Source: Deinococcus sp. YIM 134068
Lineage (GTDB): Bacteria; Deinococcota; Deinococci; Deinococcales; Deinococcaceae
Length of the DNA: 64,000 nt
Direction of reading: 5' to 3'
Assembly (NCBI RefSeq): GCF_036543075.1
Contig: NZ_JAZHPF010000008.1
Coordinates: 1-64,000 of the forward strand
The notes below the pieces were generated by a model, which saw only the letters and a list, made by a program, of their open reading frames with translations, searched no databases and was not told where the DNA came from. The position numbers were made by a program, and so were the translations under genes. This document shows, one piece after another, positions 1-14,227 of the stretch. The number at the start of each line of letters is the position of its first letter. Position 1 is the stretch's first letter.

Positions 1-355
<355 letters not shown>

Positions 356-505
356 ACTGGATTCCTCCTGACAGGGAGTCCCGACTTCGGGACAGCCCGA
401 ACAGCATAGAGAGCTTTCGTGAAGAAGATGATGGGAGTCCGGCAAAGAGAGGGGATGTGTCAAAAGAGAACGTGGCCTGCCGGGGAAGCGGGCCACCTTC
501 TTCAC

Positions 506-580
<75 letters not shown>

Positions 581-584
581 GCGG

Positions 585-749
<165 letters not shown>

Positions 750-790
750 GTCTTGCCCAGCCCCTCTTCCATTGCCCGCTCTGGGCGGTG

Positions 791-866
<76 letters not shown>

Positions 867-948
867 ACCTTTCCCTGACGCCGAAAGCATGGGCCTCAGC
901 CCCCGAGCGCGGAAGTTTGCACGCCTGAGCGCGGACTTCCGGCTGTGA

Positions 949-977
949 ATAGTAGCACCGCCCCCCAGGGGTGTCAA
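949..977 (-). promoter_or_regulatory. Strong sigma-A promoter of the tRNA–tuf operon
   Basis: On the minus strand, TTGACA (972–977) is followed by exactly 17 nt and TACTAT (949–954). This is the best consensus promoter in the window, fitting for tRNA and EF-Tu genes. Transcription would begin about 75 nt upstream of tRNA-Thr(TGT). Confidence 0.9.
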
Positions 978-1104
978 CACGACTGCGCCCTGTCCCGCGT
1001 CCGCGTTCACCGGACCTTAGCTGTCGCCGGACTCCGCCATTGGGCGCATTTGCCACCTCGCCAGGCGGCGTACACTGGCGGTCTTGCGGGCCTTTCGGCG
1101 GCCC

Positions 1105-3083
1105 ATGATCCTCACCCTCCTGCCTCTTCTTTCCCTCCACATCAAGGCGGCCCTCTTGGACAGCTTCAAAACCCTCTGGCCCTACCTGCGGCTCCACCGT
1201 CGGCAGTACGTGATCGGCCTCCTCGCCGTGGTCGTCGCCAACGCCGTGAACCTATTGCCCTTCTACTTCATTCGCCTGACCATCGACGGGCTGACGGGCG
1301 CGACCGACGCCGACGGCGGCACAGCGGGCGTCACGCTGGCACAGGTGGGGTTGTACGCCTCCGGAGTCGTCCTCGCGGCGCTGACTGCCGGGACGCTGAT
1401 GCTCGTGATGCGGCGGCAGATCGTGGTCGCCTCGCGGCAGACGGAGTACGAGATTCGGCGCGACATCTACGCCAACCTCCAGACGCTCGACAAGGGCTAC
1501 TACGACCGGGCGCGGACGGGCGACATCATGAACCGGCTGACGGGCGACCTGAACGCCGTGCGCGAGATGCTGGGCTTCGGGGCGTGGCAGATCGTGAACA
1601 TCGTGTCGGGCTTCTCGACCGCCTTCGCCGTGATGTTCGGTCTGAGCTGGCAACTGACCCTCATCGTGATCGGCGTGCTGCCCATCATCGTGGGCATCCT
1701 GGCCTACCTCGCGCGGCTGATCAACAAGCGGCATACGCTCGTGCAGGAGCAGGGCAGCCTGATCGCCGCGAAGGCGCAGGAGAACTTCAGCGGGGCGCGG
1801 GTCGTCAAGGGGTACGCCATCGAGGACCGCGAGGTGGCCGACTACCGGGCGATGAACCTGGAGCTGCTGCGCCGCAACGTCGCCCTGGCGAAGGTGGACG
1901 GGCCGCTGCGCGCCTTCATGAGCCTCCTCATCGGCCTCGCCTTCGGGCTGATTCTCCTCGTAGGCGGGCGGCTGATCCTGAATCCGGGGAACGACGGGAC
2001 CTTCACCGTGGGGATGTTCGTGCAGTTCGTGGGGACGCTGGAGCGCCTGACGTGGCCGATGCTCATGGTGGGGTGGATTACCGGCGTGACTCAACGCGGG
2101 CTGGCGTCGTGGCTGCGGTTGCGTGAACTGCTCGACGCCCGGCCCAGCGTGTTCGACGAGCGGAAGCGCACGGAGGTGAGGGTGCGAACCCTACACGGCG
2201 ACATCCGCTTCGAGGACGTTTCGCTGCGCTACGGGGGGCAGTCGGTCCTCGACGGGGTGAACCTGCACGTGCCCGCCGGAACCTTCGTGGCGATCACCGG
2301 TCCGACCGGGAGCGGGAAGACTCTGCTCGCCCAGCTCGTCACGCGCAGTCTGGACCCAACGGGCGGCACGGTCAGAATTGACGGGCGCGACGTGCGGACG
2401 ATCCCGCTGCGGACCCTGCGCGACCACATCGCGGTCGTGCCGCAGGAACCCTTCCTCTTCAGTGACACCATCGCCAACAACATCGCCTTCGGGCTGGATA
2501 ACCGCGACCTGCCGGGCATTCCCACGGGGGTGAGCGTGGTGAAGACGCCCGCGCCGCCGGAAATTGCACAAAAACCCGACCTCAACCGGGTGCGGGAGGC
2601 CGCGCGGCTGGCCGGACTCGCGGACGACGTGGAGACCTTCCCGAAGGGGTACGACACCCTGCTCGGCGAGCGCGGCGTGACCCTCAGCGGCGGGCAGCGG
2701 CAGCGCACGGCCATCGCCCGCGCCATCGTGCGCGACCCCAGCATCCTGATCCTCGACGACAGCCTCTCGGCGGTGGACACCGAGACCGAGCGGCGCATCC
2801 TCGACGGATTGCGCGAGGTGGCGCGGGGCAAGACCGTCTTCCTGATCGCGCACCGGGTCAGCACCCTGCGGCACGCCGACCAGATCGTGGTCCTCGACGG
2901 GGGCCGGGTGGTCGAGCAGGGCACGCACGACGACCTCCTCGCGGCGGGCGGCCACTACGCCGACCTCGAACGCCTCCAGCGCCTCGCCTCGGACCTCGAC
3001 GCGGAGGACCAGCCCATCCTCGACCCCGAGGCCGCCGCCAACGATCTCGAACAGCGGCCCCGCCAACCCCAGGAAGCCGTGAA

Positions 3084-3087
<4 letters not shown>
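1105..3087 (+). CDS. ABC exporter half-transporter, subunit with degenerate Walker B
   Basis: About 660 residues: an exporter-type membrane domain of six helices (roughly residues 40–330), then an ATPase domain with Walker A GPTGSGKT, signature LSGGQRQR and Walker B ending LILDDS. The catalytic glutamate after Walker B is aspartate. The H-loop histidine (IAHR) is kept, and about 25 extra residues lie between Q-loop and signature. The stop overlaps the next ATG (ATGA), so the two form an operon and probably a heterodimer. The start is uncertain: TACACT (1071–1076) lies 7 nt before a TTG at 1084, the first ATG is 1105, and TTG 1156 is also possible. The substrate cannot be inferred. Confidence 0.9.
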
Positions 3088-4937
<1,850 letters not shown>

Positions 4938-4939
4938 GG

Positions 4940-4976
4940 CTGAAGGGCAAAGGCAGAAGGCAGAAGGTTGAAAGCG
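4940..4976 (+). repeat. Short degenerate tandem words (AAGGCAGAAGGC type)
   Basis: Between the ABC operon and pstS, the motif AAGG(C/G/T) recurs five times at 6–9 bp spacing. It belongs to a family of tiny intergenic tandem arrays seen throughout the window (see findings). Confidence 0.6.
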
Positions 4977-5021
4977 GACGGCTTCGAGACGGGCGGTGGG
5001 GGAGACCTCTCCGCCCTCTCC

Positions 5022-5062
5022 CATGACCGATCGCTGACACGGGAGTGACGCCGCGCTGACAC
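5022..5062 (+). promoter_or_regulatory. Pho-box-like operator: four TGAC units at 11-bp period
   Basis: TGAC occurs at 5024, 5035, 5046 and 5057, exactly 11 bp apart, giving an nnTGACnn core repeated four times. It ends 21 bp before the pstS ATG. PhoB and PhoP boxes are tandem direct repeats with an 11-bp period, so this is the likely binding site of the phosphate-starvation response regulator. That regulator is not encoded in this window. Confidence 0.7.
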
Positions 5063-5083
5063 TCCACCCGCAGGCTGTCAGGC

Positions 5084-6103
5084 ATGAAGAAGACCTTCCT
5101 CCTGGGCCTCGCCCTGGTCACGACCGGTGCCTCCGCGCAGAGCCTGACGGGCGCGGGCGCGAGCTTTCCCTTCCCGCTGTATTCCAAGATGTTCGCCGAG
5201 TACAAGAAGGCGACGGGTGTGGACGTGAACTACCAATCGGTGGGCAGCGGCGCGGGCCAGAAGCAGATCACCGAGCGCACGGTGGACTTCGCGGGCAGCG
5301 ACAACCCCATGAGCGACGAGGCGTTGAAGGAAGCGCCCGCCAAGCTGCTCCACATCCCCACCGCCATCGGGGCCGTGGTGCCCGCCTACAATCTGCCCGG
5401 CGTGACCGGACTGAAGTTCACGGGCCGCGTCCTGGCCGACATCTACCTCGGCAAGATCAGGACGTGGAACGACAAGGCCATCGCGGCGATCAACCCCGGC
5501 GTGACCATCCCGCCGCTGCCCATCACGGTGGCGCGGCGCAGCGACGGCTCGGGCACGACCTACGTGTTCTCGGACTACCTGAGCAAGGTCAGCGGCGAGT
5601 GGAAGAGCAGGGTCGGCGTGGGCAACTCCCTCCAGTGGCCCGTCGGCACGGGGGCGCGCGGCAACGACGGTGTGGCGGGCGTCGTGAAGAGCACGCCGGG
5701 GGCCATCGGGTACGTCGAACTCGTGTACGCCAGGCAGAACAGGCTGACCTTCGGCAGCGTGCAGAACCGCGCGGGCAAGTTCGTCACCGCCGACAACGGC
5801 CCGGCAAGCGCCGCCGCGCAGGGTGTGGTCATCCCCGGCGACACGCGCGTGAGCATCACGAACAGCGCGAACGCGGACGCCTACCCCATCGCCAGCTTCA
5901 CCTACGTGATCTTCTACCAGGACCAGAAGTACGGCAACCGTACCGAGGCGCAGGCGAAGGCCCTCAAGTCGCTCCTGGGCTGGATGACCACGACCGGGCA
6001 GGGCTACAACGAGGCGCTGGACTACGCCAAGCTCCCTGCCAACGTGTCGAGTAAGGTCCGGGGCATCCTCAACTCGATCACCTACGGGGGCAAGAAGGTT
6101 TAA
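5084..6103 (+). CDS. pstS: Phosphate ABC transporter, phosphate-binding protein
   Basis: 339 residues. The signal peptide [18 protein letters not shown] is followed by a probable cleavage before Q19. There is no lipobox, so the protein is soluble in the periplasm. PstS hallmarks are present: [11 protein letters not shown] at the mature N-terminus, [20 protein letters not shown] and [10 protein letters not shown], which line the phosphate pocket. The gene is 350 bp ahead of pstC and separated from it by a hairpin–T-run, so it may also be transcribed alone. The Pho-box-like repeats upstream suggest induction by phosphate limitation. Confidence 0.97.
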   Translation: MKKTFLLGLALVTTGASAQSLTGAGASFPFPLYSKMFAEYKKATGVDVNYQSVGSGAGQKQITERTVDFAGSDNPMSDEALKEAPAKLLHIPTAIGAVVPAYNLPGVTGLKFTGRVLADIYLGKIRTWNDKAIAAINPGVTIPPLPITVARRSDGSGTTYVFSDYLSKVSGEWKSRVGVGNSLQWPVGTGARGNDGVAGVVKSTPGAIGYVELVYARQNRLTFGSVQNRAGKFVTADNGPASAAAQGVVIPGDTRVSITNSANADAYPIASFTYVIFYQDQKYGNRTEAQAKALKSLLGWMTTTGQGYNEALDYAKLPANVSSKVRGILNSITYGGKKV

Positions 6104-6120
6104 GCGCGTCCCTCCACGCG

Positions 6121-6153
6121 GGCGGCCCGGAGGGTGGGGCCGTCCTTTGCTTT
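6121..6153 (+). terminator. Intrinsic terminator after pstS
   Basis: GGCGGCCC (6121–6128) pairs with GGGCCGTC (6137–6144), one G·T pair, followed by TTTGCTTT. Confidence 0.75.
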
Positions 6154-6178
6154 GGATGAGCGGTGAAGCCGTCACGTG

Positions 6179-6334
6179 GCCCCCTCACCCCGGCCCTCTG
6201 CTTCGCAGCTCTACGAGTCACCCACGAGGGGAGAGGGAGAAAAGAGAGCTGCGCCGTGTATTTGCTCCTCCCCCTTGAGAGGGGAGGCCGAGAGGGGGTG
6301 AACCAGGCTTGGCGACCCAGAAAACCTGCCCTCG
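6179..6334 (+). repeat. Type-2 dispersed intergenic element, copy 1
   Basis: Composite of two palindromic halves. The first begins CCCCTCACCCCGGCCCTCT and ends GGGGAGAGGGAGAAAA. The second is TCCTCCCCCTTGAG followed by GGGGAGGCCG and GGGGGTGAACC, then TGGC-ACC-AGAAAAC. The same order and spacing recur near 58050–58176. It fills most of the 348-bp pstS–pstC gap; the remainder holds the pstS terminator and the pstC Pho-like repeats. Confidence 0.7.
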
Positions 6335-6385
6335 ACTCCCCCTCCTCATCCCACAGCCCAGCGTCCCACCCCAAAAACCTCACGC

Positions 6386-6404
6386 CCTGACCTCGCGCTG
6401 ACGC
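6386..6404 (+). promoter_or_regulatory. Second Pho-box-like direct repeat, upstream of pstC
   Basis: TGAC at 6388 and 6399, again 11 bp apart, lies about 50 bp before the pstC start. This suggests pstCAB has its own phosphate-responsive promoter beyond the pstS terminator. Only two units are clear. Confidence 0.5.
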
Positions 6405-6451
6405 TCGGCGTGTGAACTGGGGCCACTTCGCCCCGGAGGGGGCCTACGCCC

Positions 6452-7477
6452 ATGAGTGAACCTGCCCGTCGCCCACCCGTCCGTTCCGCCGGAAGTGCCG
6501 CCCTCTCCAGCGCGAGCGACCGCGTTTTCCAAGTCCTGATCCTGGCGCTGGCGTCGGTGATCGTGCTCGTGTTCGTGCTGAGCGTGTACCAGCTCGGGCG
6601 GGAGGCGTGGCCCGCGCTGGGGGCGTTCGGCCTGCGCTTTTTCACCGAGCGCACCTGGAACCCGGTGGAGGGGACCTTCGGGGCCGCGACGATGATCGTG
6701 GGAACGCTCGTGACGAGTCTCGCCGCACTCGCCATCAGCGTACCGCTCGCGGTCGCCAGCGCGCTGTTCGTGGCCGAGTACGCGCCGAAGTGGCTGGCGA
6801 ACCCGGTGGGCTACCTCGTGGAGCTGCTGGCCGCCGTGCCCAGCGTGGTGTACGGGCTGTGGGCGCTGTTCGTCCTGGCACCGATCCTGGCCCGCTGGCA
6901 GACCACCTTCTTCAACCCCGACCTGTACCCCGAACGCTTCGCGCTGTTCACGCGCTGCTCGGCGCTGTGGGCCGAGAATCAGACGAGCCTGCAATGCCTG
7001 TTCGTGCCCAACAGCGCCGCCGGGCGCGGGCTGGCGCTCGCCATCATCATCCTGACGGTGATGATCCTGCCGTACACGGCGTCGGTGGCGCGCGACGTGA
7101 TCCGGCTGGTGCCCGCCGATCAGCGGGAGGCGATGTACGCGCTCGGGGCGACGAAGTGGGAGGTCATCTCGCGCGCCATCCTGCCCTACGCCCGCGCCGG
7201 AATCCTGGGCGGCGTCATCCTCGCGCTGGGCCGGGCGCTCGGCGAGACGCTGGCGGTGGCGATGGTGATCGGGGATAGCCAGGAAATCCTGCGGAGCATC
7301 TGGGGCAACGCGAGCACGATGGCCTCCGTGATCGCCAACCAGTTCGGCGACGCGCAGGAGAGGCTGCACCGCTCCAGCGTGGTCGCGCTCGGCCTGACCC
7401 TGTTCTTTCTGAGCGTGATCGTGAATTACGCCGCGCGGCTCATCATCGCCCGCCTGACGCCGAAGGGCATCCAGTGA
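6452..7477 (+). CDS. pstC: Phosphate ABC transporter permease PstC
   Basis: 341 residues with about six membrane helices and the binding-protein-dependent permease EAA loop near [14 protein letters not shown]. It forms the membrane channel with PstA. The ATG is preceded by GGAGGGGG at good distance. Between helices 3 and 4 there is an extended external loop (about residues 148–190) containing two cysteines about 13 residues apart, which could form a disulfide. The family normally has a shorter loop. It is followed by pstA after 10 bp. Confidence 0.96.
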   Translation: MSEPARRPPVRSAGSAALSSASDRVFQVLILALASVIVLVFVLSVYQLGREAWPALGAFGLRFFTERTWNPVEGTFGAATMIVGTLVTSLAALAISVPLAVASALFVAEYAPKWLANPVGYLVELLAAVPSVVYGLWALFVLAPILARWQTTFFNPDLYPERFALFTRCSALWAENQTSLQCLFVPNSAAGRGLALAIIILTVMILPYTASVARDVIRLVPADQREAMYALGATKWEVISRAILPYARAGILGGVILALGRALGETLAVAMVIGDSQEILRSIWGNASTMASVIANQFGDAQERLHRSSVVALGLTLFFLSVIVNYAARLIIARLTPKGIQ

Positions 7478-7487
7478 GGAGCCTCCG

Positions 7488-8354
7488 ATGACCCGCGCCG
7501 TTCCTGCCCCCACCACCCGGACCCGCCATACCCTCAGCCCCGCCCGGCGGGTGAAGAACACGCTGATGGGCGGCCTGATCCTGCTCGCCACCCTGATCGT
7601 CGTCGCGCCGCTCATCCTGATCTTCGTGTACCTGCTACGGGAGGGGTTGGGGGCGCTCAACCTGGAGTTCTTCACTCGGACGCCCGCGCCGGAGGGTGAG
7701 ACGGGCGGCGGCCTGCTCAACGCCATCACGGGCAGCCTCATGATGCTGGCGATGGCGAGCGTGATCGGCGTCCTCGTCGGCGTGGCGGGCGGCATCTTCC
7801 TCGCGGAGTACCCACGCCACCCGCTGATGCCCACCGTCCGCATGATCAGCGACGTGCTGGCGGGCATTCCGGCCATCGTGATGGGCCTCGTCGCCTACGG
7901 GCTGATCGTCCTCGTCTTCGGGTTCTCTGGGCTGGCGGGGGCGCTGGCGCTGGGCTTCCTGATGATTCCCATCGTGGTGCGGACGACCGAGGAGGTTCTC
8001 AAGCTCGTCCCCCTGACCGTGCGCGAGGCGGGGCTGGCGCTGGGGCTGCCGCAGTGGCTCGTCATCCTGCGGATCGTGCTGCCCGCCGCCGCCGGGGGCA
8101 TCGTCACGGGCGTCATGCTGGCGCTCGCCCGCGTCGCCGGGGAGGCCGCGCCCCTGCTCTTCACCGCCTTCGGGAACAACAGCGTCAACCTCGACCCCAC
8201 CAAACCCATGAGCGCCCTGCCCCTGGAAATCTACCGGGGCGCGACGAGTGCCTACGACGAGAACCAGCGTCTTGCGAAAGCGGGCGCGCTGCTGCTCATC
8301 ACGTTGATCTTCGTCACGAGCCTGCTTGCCCGGCGGGCGAGTCGGCGCAGGTGA
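7488..8354 (+). CDS. pstA: Phosphate ABC transporter permease PstA
   Basis: 288 residues with six membrane helices and the EAA-type loop around EAGLALGLPQWLVI. It partners PstC in the inner membrane. The ATG is preceded by GAGGAG, 10 nt after pstC stops. The N-terminus is basic and cytoplasmic (TRTRHTL...RRVKN). Downstream, 97 bp containing a TCAGC-type tandem array separates it from pstB. Confidence 0.96.
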   Translation: MTRAVPAPTTRTRHTLSPARRVKNTLMGGLILLATLIVVAPLILIFVYLLREGLGALNLEFFTRTPAPEGETGGGLLNAITGSLMMLAMASVIGVLVGVAGGIFLAEYPRHPLMPTVRMISDVLAGIPAIVMGLVAYGLIVLVFGFSGLAGALALGFLMIPIVVRTTEEVLKLVPLTVREAGLALGLPQWLVILRIVLPAAAGGIVTGVMLALARVAGEAAPLLFTAFGNNSVNLDPTKPMSALPLEIYRGATSAYDENQRLAKAGALLLITLIFVTSLLARRASRRR

Positions 8355-8360
8355 GGGAGC

Positions 8361-8389
8361 GGTCAGCTCTCAGCTTTCAGCCGTCAGCA
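8361..8389 (+). repeat. Short tandem words (TCAGC type) between pstA and pstB
   Basis: GTCAGCTCTCAGCTTTCAGC followed by CGTCAGC: the core TCAGC recurs four times at 8–9 bp. Other copies of this family lie at 10049, 10160, 15130, 19695, 46906, 48615, 57271 and 57344. Confidence 0.65.
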
Positions 8390-8451
8390 AAAGACCCGAC
8401 CTACTTCCTGCTTATCATTGACTACACCCATTCCAAGGAGTCCCCTAACCA

Positions 8452-9210
<759 letters not shown>

Positions 9211-9229
9211 GCTTGCCTTGTCTTTCAAC

Positions 9230-9260
9230 AGCCCTTGCCTTCGAGCGAGGGCTTTTTCTT
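9230..9260 (+). terminator. Intrinsic terminator after pstB
   Basis: AGCCCTTGC pairs with GCGAGGGCT around a 6-nt loop, followed by TTTTCTTT. Confidence 0.9.
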
Positions 9261-9374
9261 TGGGTCTTCCATTCCTGAATTCGTCCCGTTCTTGAAGACA
9301 GATGTAAAGTTGGCGTGCCCTTCACCCTTGCTCCCCTGACCCGCACATCACAAGCCGTTACCATACTTCCTGCG

Positions 9375-10040
9375 ATGACGAACGGTGAGGCCAGTACGAC
9401 GCACCTGACGGCCCGCTTCCTGCGGATGCTGAGTATCGCGCTGGAGGAACTGGACGCCGTGCGCGACGCCGCCGGACGCGCGGAGTACGCGGGGCTGACC
9501 GCGCGGGCGAAGGAGCTGGAGCGCGAGACCGACGCCCTGGAGCGCGAGATCGAGGACGCCTGCCTCGCCGCCTTCGCGGAGCCACTGACGCCCGACGAGC
9601 TGGCCTTTCACCTGATGGTCTTCCGCAGCCTGACGAACCTGGAGCGGGTGGGCGACTACGCCTTCGGGGTGGCGCGCGACCTGGAACTGCTCGCCCCGCG
9701 CACCCACAGCGCCACCTTGCAGGACGTACTGCCGCTCGTGGGCCTGCTCGTGGACATGCTCGAACGCCTCGCCTACGCCTTCGCCGAGCGCGACGTGCGG
9801 GCCGCGCGGGAGGTCATGCGCCTCGATGCCGAGGGGGTGGACGCCCTCTACGAGCAGATGACGCGCGCCAGCCTCACCCGCCTCCACGAGCGCCCCGACG
9901 ATGTGGAGGTCGCCCTGACGGCAGGGCGCATGGCGCGCAGCCTGGAGCGGCTGGGCGATCACCTCGTCAACGTGGCCGAGCGGCTGGAGGTGCTGGTCGT
10001 GCGTGGTGGGGTGCGGGTGCCGGACCTGCGGGCGGGGTGA
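9375..10040 (+). CDS. phoU: Phosphate signalling protein PhoU
   Basis: 221 residues, all-helical, with the two PhoU repeats each carrying a metal-binding signature: NLERVGDYA near residue 85 and LERLGDHLVNV near residue 193. PhoU links Pst transport to the Pho sensor kinase. The ATG at 9375 was chosen because CTGACC (9336–9341), 17 nt, TACCAT (9359–9364) form a promoter that leaves only a short leader. A terminator separates it from pstB, so it is independently transcribed. Confidence 0.93.
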   Translation: MTNGEASTTHLTARFLRMLSIALEELDAVRDAAGRAEYAGLTARAKELERETDALEREIEDACLAAFAEPLTPDELAFHLMVFRSLTNLERVGDYAFGVARDLELLAPRTHSATLQDVLPLVGLLVDMLERLAYAFAERDVRAAREVMRLDAEGVDALYEQMTRASLTRLHERPDDVEVALTAGRMARSLERLGDHLVNVAERLEVLVVRGGVRVPDLRAG

Positions 10041-10048
10041 GGGGGGAA

Positions 10049-10197
10049 GCTCTCAGCCGTCAGCGGTCAGCTCTCAGCCACCGGGAGATGGGCTTCAGGG
10101 TCGCTCGTTGAGAAGTTCAACGTTCAGAACTGTCGGGAAGACATTGAATTTCCTCCTTCGCTGATTGCTGAAGGCTGACCGCTGACCGCTGACCGCT
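10049..10197. repeat. Inverted pair of short tandem arrays (TCAGC / GCTGA) in the phoU–pepF gap
   Basis: Left array 10049–10079 reads with core TCAGC. Right array 10160–10197 reads with core GCTGA, the reverse complement, including three consecutive CTGACCG units. They flank about 80 bp of non-coding DNA, so the transcript could fold into a long imperfect stem. No gene is visible in this 223-bp gap. Confidence 0.6.
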
Positions 10198-10263
10198 TTC
10201 CCCCGTCCCCACCCGGCAGACGGACGCTCAGCTCCGCCCGGCCTCCGGCGTAAACTACCCCGC

Positions 10264-12057
10264 GTGACCATCCTCGAATCGCAGGCGGCCCAGCTTCCGC
10301 GCTGGCGTACCGACGACCTCTACGCCGGGCTGGACGACCCGCGACTGACGGCGGACCTCGCCATGTTGCGCGACCGGGTGAAGGCGTTGGAAGAGACCTT
10401 CGACGCGGCGGGCATCCGCAAGGACGGGGAAGCGGGCACGCCCGACACGCTGGCGCAAGTGCTCGGCGGGCTGAACGACGTGCTGACCCTCCTGACCCGC
10501 CTGCGCGGCTTCATCTCCGCCTTCGTGACCACAGACAGCCGGGACGCCCTCGCTCAGCAGCGGATGGGGGAACTTACCACGCTGGCCCTCCCGCTCGGCC
10601 CGTTGCGCTCGCGCCTGACCGCGTGGCTCGGTGGGCAGGACGTGGAGGCGCTGCTGGACGCGTCGGATATGGCCTGCGACCACGAACACCTCATCCGCCG
10701 CGCCGCCGTCTACGCCCGGCATCAGATGTCCCCCGACGAGGAGGACCTCGCCGCCCGGCTGCGCCCCAGCGGGGCGGGTGGCTGGGCCAAGCTCCACGGC
10801 AACGTGACGAGCCAACTGACGGGCGAGTACCGGGGCGGGCGTCTCCCCGTCACCGCCCTGCGCGCCCTCGCCACCGACCCCGACGAGGCGGTGCGCCGGG
10901 ACGCCTACGAGTCCGAGCTGGCCGTCTGGAAGAATACCGAGGTCGTCCTCGCCGCCGCGATGAACGGCGTGAAGGGGGAGGAGGGCACCCTCGCCGCCCG
11001 CCGGGGCTTCCCCGACAGTGTGGCCCCCAGCCTCCTCGCCAACGGCATCGACCGCGAGACGCTGGAGGCGATGCAGGGCGCGGTGGTGGGGAGCCTGCCC
11101 GACTTCCGCCGCTACTTCGCGGCGAAGGCCCATGCGCTCGGCAAGGCGCGGCTCGACTGGTGGGACCTCTTCGCGCCCGTGGGCCGCAGCGAGACGGAGT
11201 GGACCTACGGGGCCGGGACGCGGCTGGTGGAGGCGGAGTTCCGCGCGTACTCGGGGCGGCTGGGGGACTTCGCCGCCCGCGCCTTCCGCGAGAGCTGGAT
11301 CGACGCCGGGCCGCGCGACGGCAAACGCGGCGGGGCCTTCTGCATGGGCTGGACGGGTGACGCCAGCCGCATCCTGATGAACCACGACCCCAGCCTCGAC
11401 AGCGTGTCCACCCTCGCCCACGAACTCGGGCACGGCTACCACAACCTGCTCAAGGCCCCACGCACGCCCCTCCAGCGCGAGACGCCGATGACCCTCGCGG
11501 AGACGGCGAGCATCTTCTGCGAGACCATCGTTCAGAACGCGGCGCTGGGGCGGGCGGCGGGCGCGGAGCGGCTGTACGTGCTGGAGACGCAGCTCACCGG
11601 CCACGCGCAGGTCGTCGTGGACATCCACTCGCGCTTCCTCTTCGAGCGGGCCGTCTTCGAGCGGCGGGCCGAACGCGACCTCACCCCGCAGGAGCTGTGC
11701 GACCTGATGACGTGGGCGCAGGGCGAGACCTACGGCGACGCGCTCGCCACCACGCACCCCTCCATGTGGGCCGTCAAGCCGCACTACTACGGCACGAGCT
11801 TCTACAACTACCCGTACACCTTCGGCCTGCTCTTCGGCCTCGGCCTGTATGCCCAGTACCTCCGGGCGCGCGAGGAGGGCCGGGAGGCCAGCTTCCAGAC
11901 CCGCTATGACGACCTCCTCGCCAGCACCGGCCTCGCCGACGCCCGCACCCTCGCTGCCCGCTTCGGCATCGACCTCCACGCGCCCGATTTCTGGGAGGGG
12001 AGCCTGGATGTGATCCGGGGGCAGATCGCGGCGTATGAGGCGGCGGCTGGAGCGTAG
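10264..12057 (+). CDS. pepF: Oligoendopeptidase F (M3 metallopeptidase)
   Basis: 597 residues, typical for PepF. The zinc motif HELGHGYH begins at residue 386 and the third ligand glutamate follows in LAETASIF. It degrades short peptides in the cytoplasm. The GTG start is supported by TAAACT (10251–10256) lying exactly 7 nt upstream with no Shine-Dalgarno, the leaderless pattern. It converges with osmC downstream. Confidence 0.95.
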   Translation: MTILESQAAQLPRWRTDDLYAGLDDPRLTADLAMLRDRVKALEETFDAAGIRKDGEAGTPDTLAQVLGGLNDVLTLLTRLRGFISAFVTTDSRDALAQQRMGELTTLALPLGPLRSRLTAWLGGQDVEALLDASDMACDHEHLIRRAAVYARHQMSPDEEDLAARLRPSGAGGWAKLHGNVTSQLTGEYRGGRLPVTALRALATDPDEAVRRDAYESELAVWKNTEVVLAAAMNGVKGEEGTLAARRGFPDSVAPSLLANGIDRETLEAMQGAVVGSLPDFRRYFAAKAHALGKARLDWWDLFAPVGRSETEWTYGAGTRLVEAEFRAYSGRLGDFAARAFRESWIDAGPRDGKRGGAFCMGWTGDASRILMNHDPSLDSVSTLAHELGHGYHNLLKAPRTPLQRETPMTLAETASIFCETIVQNAALGRAAGAERLYVLETQLTGHAQVVVDIHSRFLFERAVFERRAERDLTPQELCDLMTWAQGETYGDALATTHPSMWAVKPHYYGTSFYNYPYTFGLLFGLGLYAQYLRAREEGREASFQTRYDDLLASTGLADARTLAARFGIDLHAPDFWEGSLDVIRGQIAAYEAAAGA

Positions 12058-12118
12058 GACATGAACGGAGCCTCGCTCTGCTGGAGAGAAGTCCAATTCA
12101 TGCTCTGTTCCCAGATGT

Positions 12119-12535
12119 TCAGGTGTCCACAATCTCGACGCCCATCAGCGTCACGTCCACCCCGGCCCTGAGCGTGTTCTGAATCTCGGCCACCCGGTCG
12201 GTGTGCTTCAACAACTCCCGGAGTTCGTCCTCGTCCCCCGGCCCGGCAACTCTCACGCGGTAGGTCACGTTGCTGGCGGGTTCTCCCTCGGCCCCGAACT
12301 CGCCCTCCACCTCCACCTCGACCCGTTCGATGCTCAGGCCGCGCCTGGCCGCCTCCCGGTAGAGATCGTTGCAGTAGCAGGTGGCGAGGGCCAGAAATAG
12401 CAGTTCCCCCCCGTTGACGCTGGAGCCGAACCCCATCGGCTTGGGCGGAACGGTGAGGCTATGCGCGTTGCCGTCCGTCCGCAGCGTGACCTGATGCCGA
12501 CCTTCGCTGTTCTGAACGAGGGCGCTGATCTTCAT
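12119..12535 (-). CDS. OsmC/Ohr-family protein
   Basis: 138 residues with the OsmC fold signature GELLFLALATCYCNDLYREA. OsmC and Ohr proteins are thiol peroxidases using two cysteines. Here the first site has C53 and C55, but the position of the second cysteine is threonine (HTDRVAEI, about residue 112). Activity may therefore be altered, or C53/C55 may form the working pair. The start ATG follows GGAGGT. The gene stands alone. Confidence 0.87.
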   Translation of the reverse strand: MKISALVQNSEGRHQVTLRTDGNAHSLTVPPKPMGFGSSVNGGELLFLALATCYCNDLYREAARRGLSIERVEVEVEGEFGAEGEPASNVTYRVRVAGPGDEDELRELLKHTDRVAEIQNTLRAGVDVTLMGVEIVDT

Positions 12536-12565
12536 GGCAGACCTCCGGGTTGATCGCTTGAGGAA

Positions 12566-12597
12566 GAGGCGGACACGCCTAACCCGGTGTCCGCCTC
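12566..12597 (-). terminator. Hairpin terminator downstream of the SppA-like gene
   Basis: An 11-bp perfect inverted repeat GAGGCGGACAC / GTGTCCGCCTC with a 10-nt loop. The T-tract is weak (TTCCTC on the minus strand). Confidence 0.65.
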
Positions 12598-12616
12598 CTC
12601 TTGTCCCTCTCCCCGC

Positions 12617-14224
<1,608 letters not shown>

Positions 14225-14227
14225 ACC

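Noticed and set aside
945..2126. 393-codon plus-strand frame overlapping the first ABC gene
   Set aside because: Arg/Ala-rich out-of-frame translation of the same DNA; no domain.
5023..5037. Micro-ORF MTDR before pstS
   Set aside because: It has no −10 box or Shine-Dalgarno and falls inside the Pho-box repeats.
6380..7876. 498-codon minus-strand frame opposite pstC/pstA
   Set aside because: Shadow of the permease genes; composition typical of antisense GC-rich frames.
10049..10197. CRISPR array
   Set aside because: Units are 7–10 bp, imperfect and directly adjacent, with no unique spacers and no cas genes.
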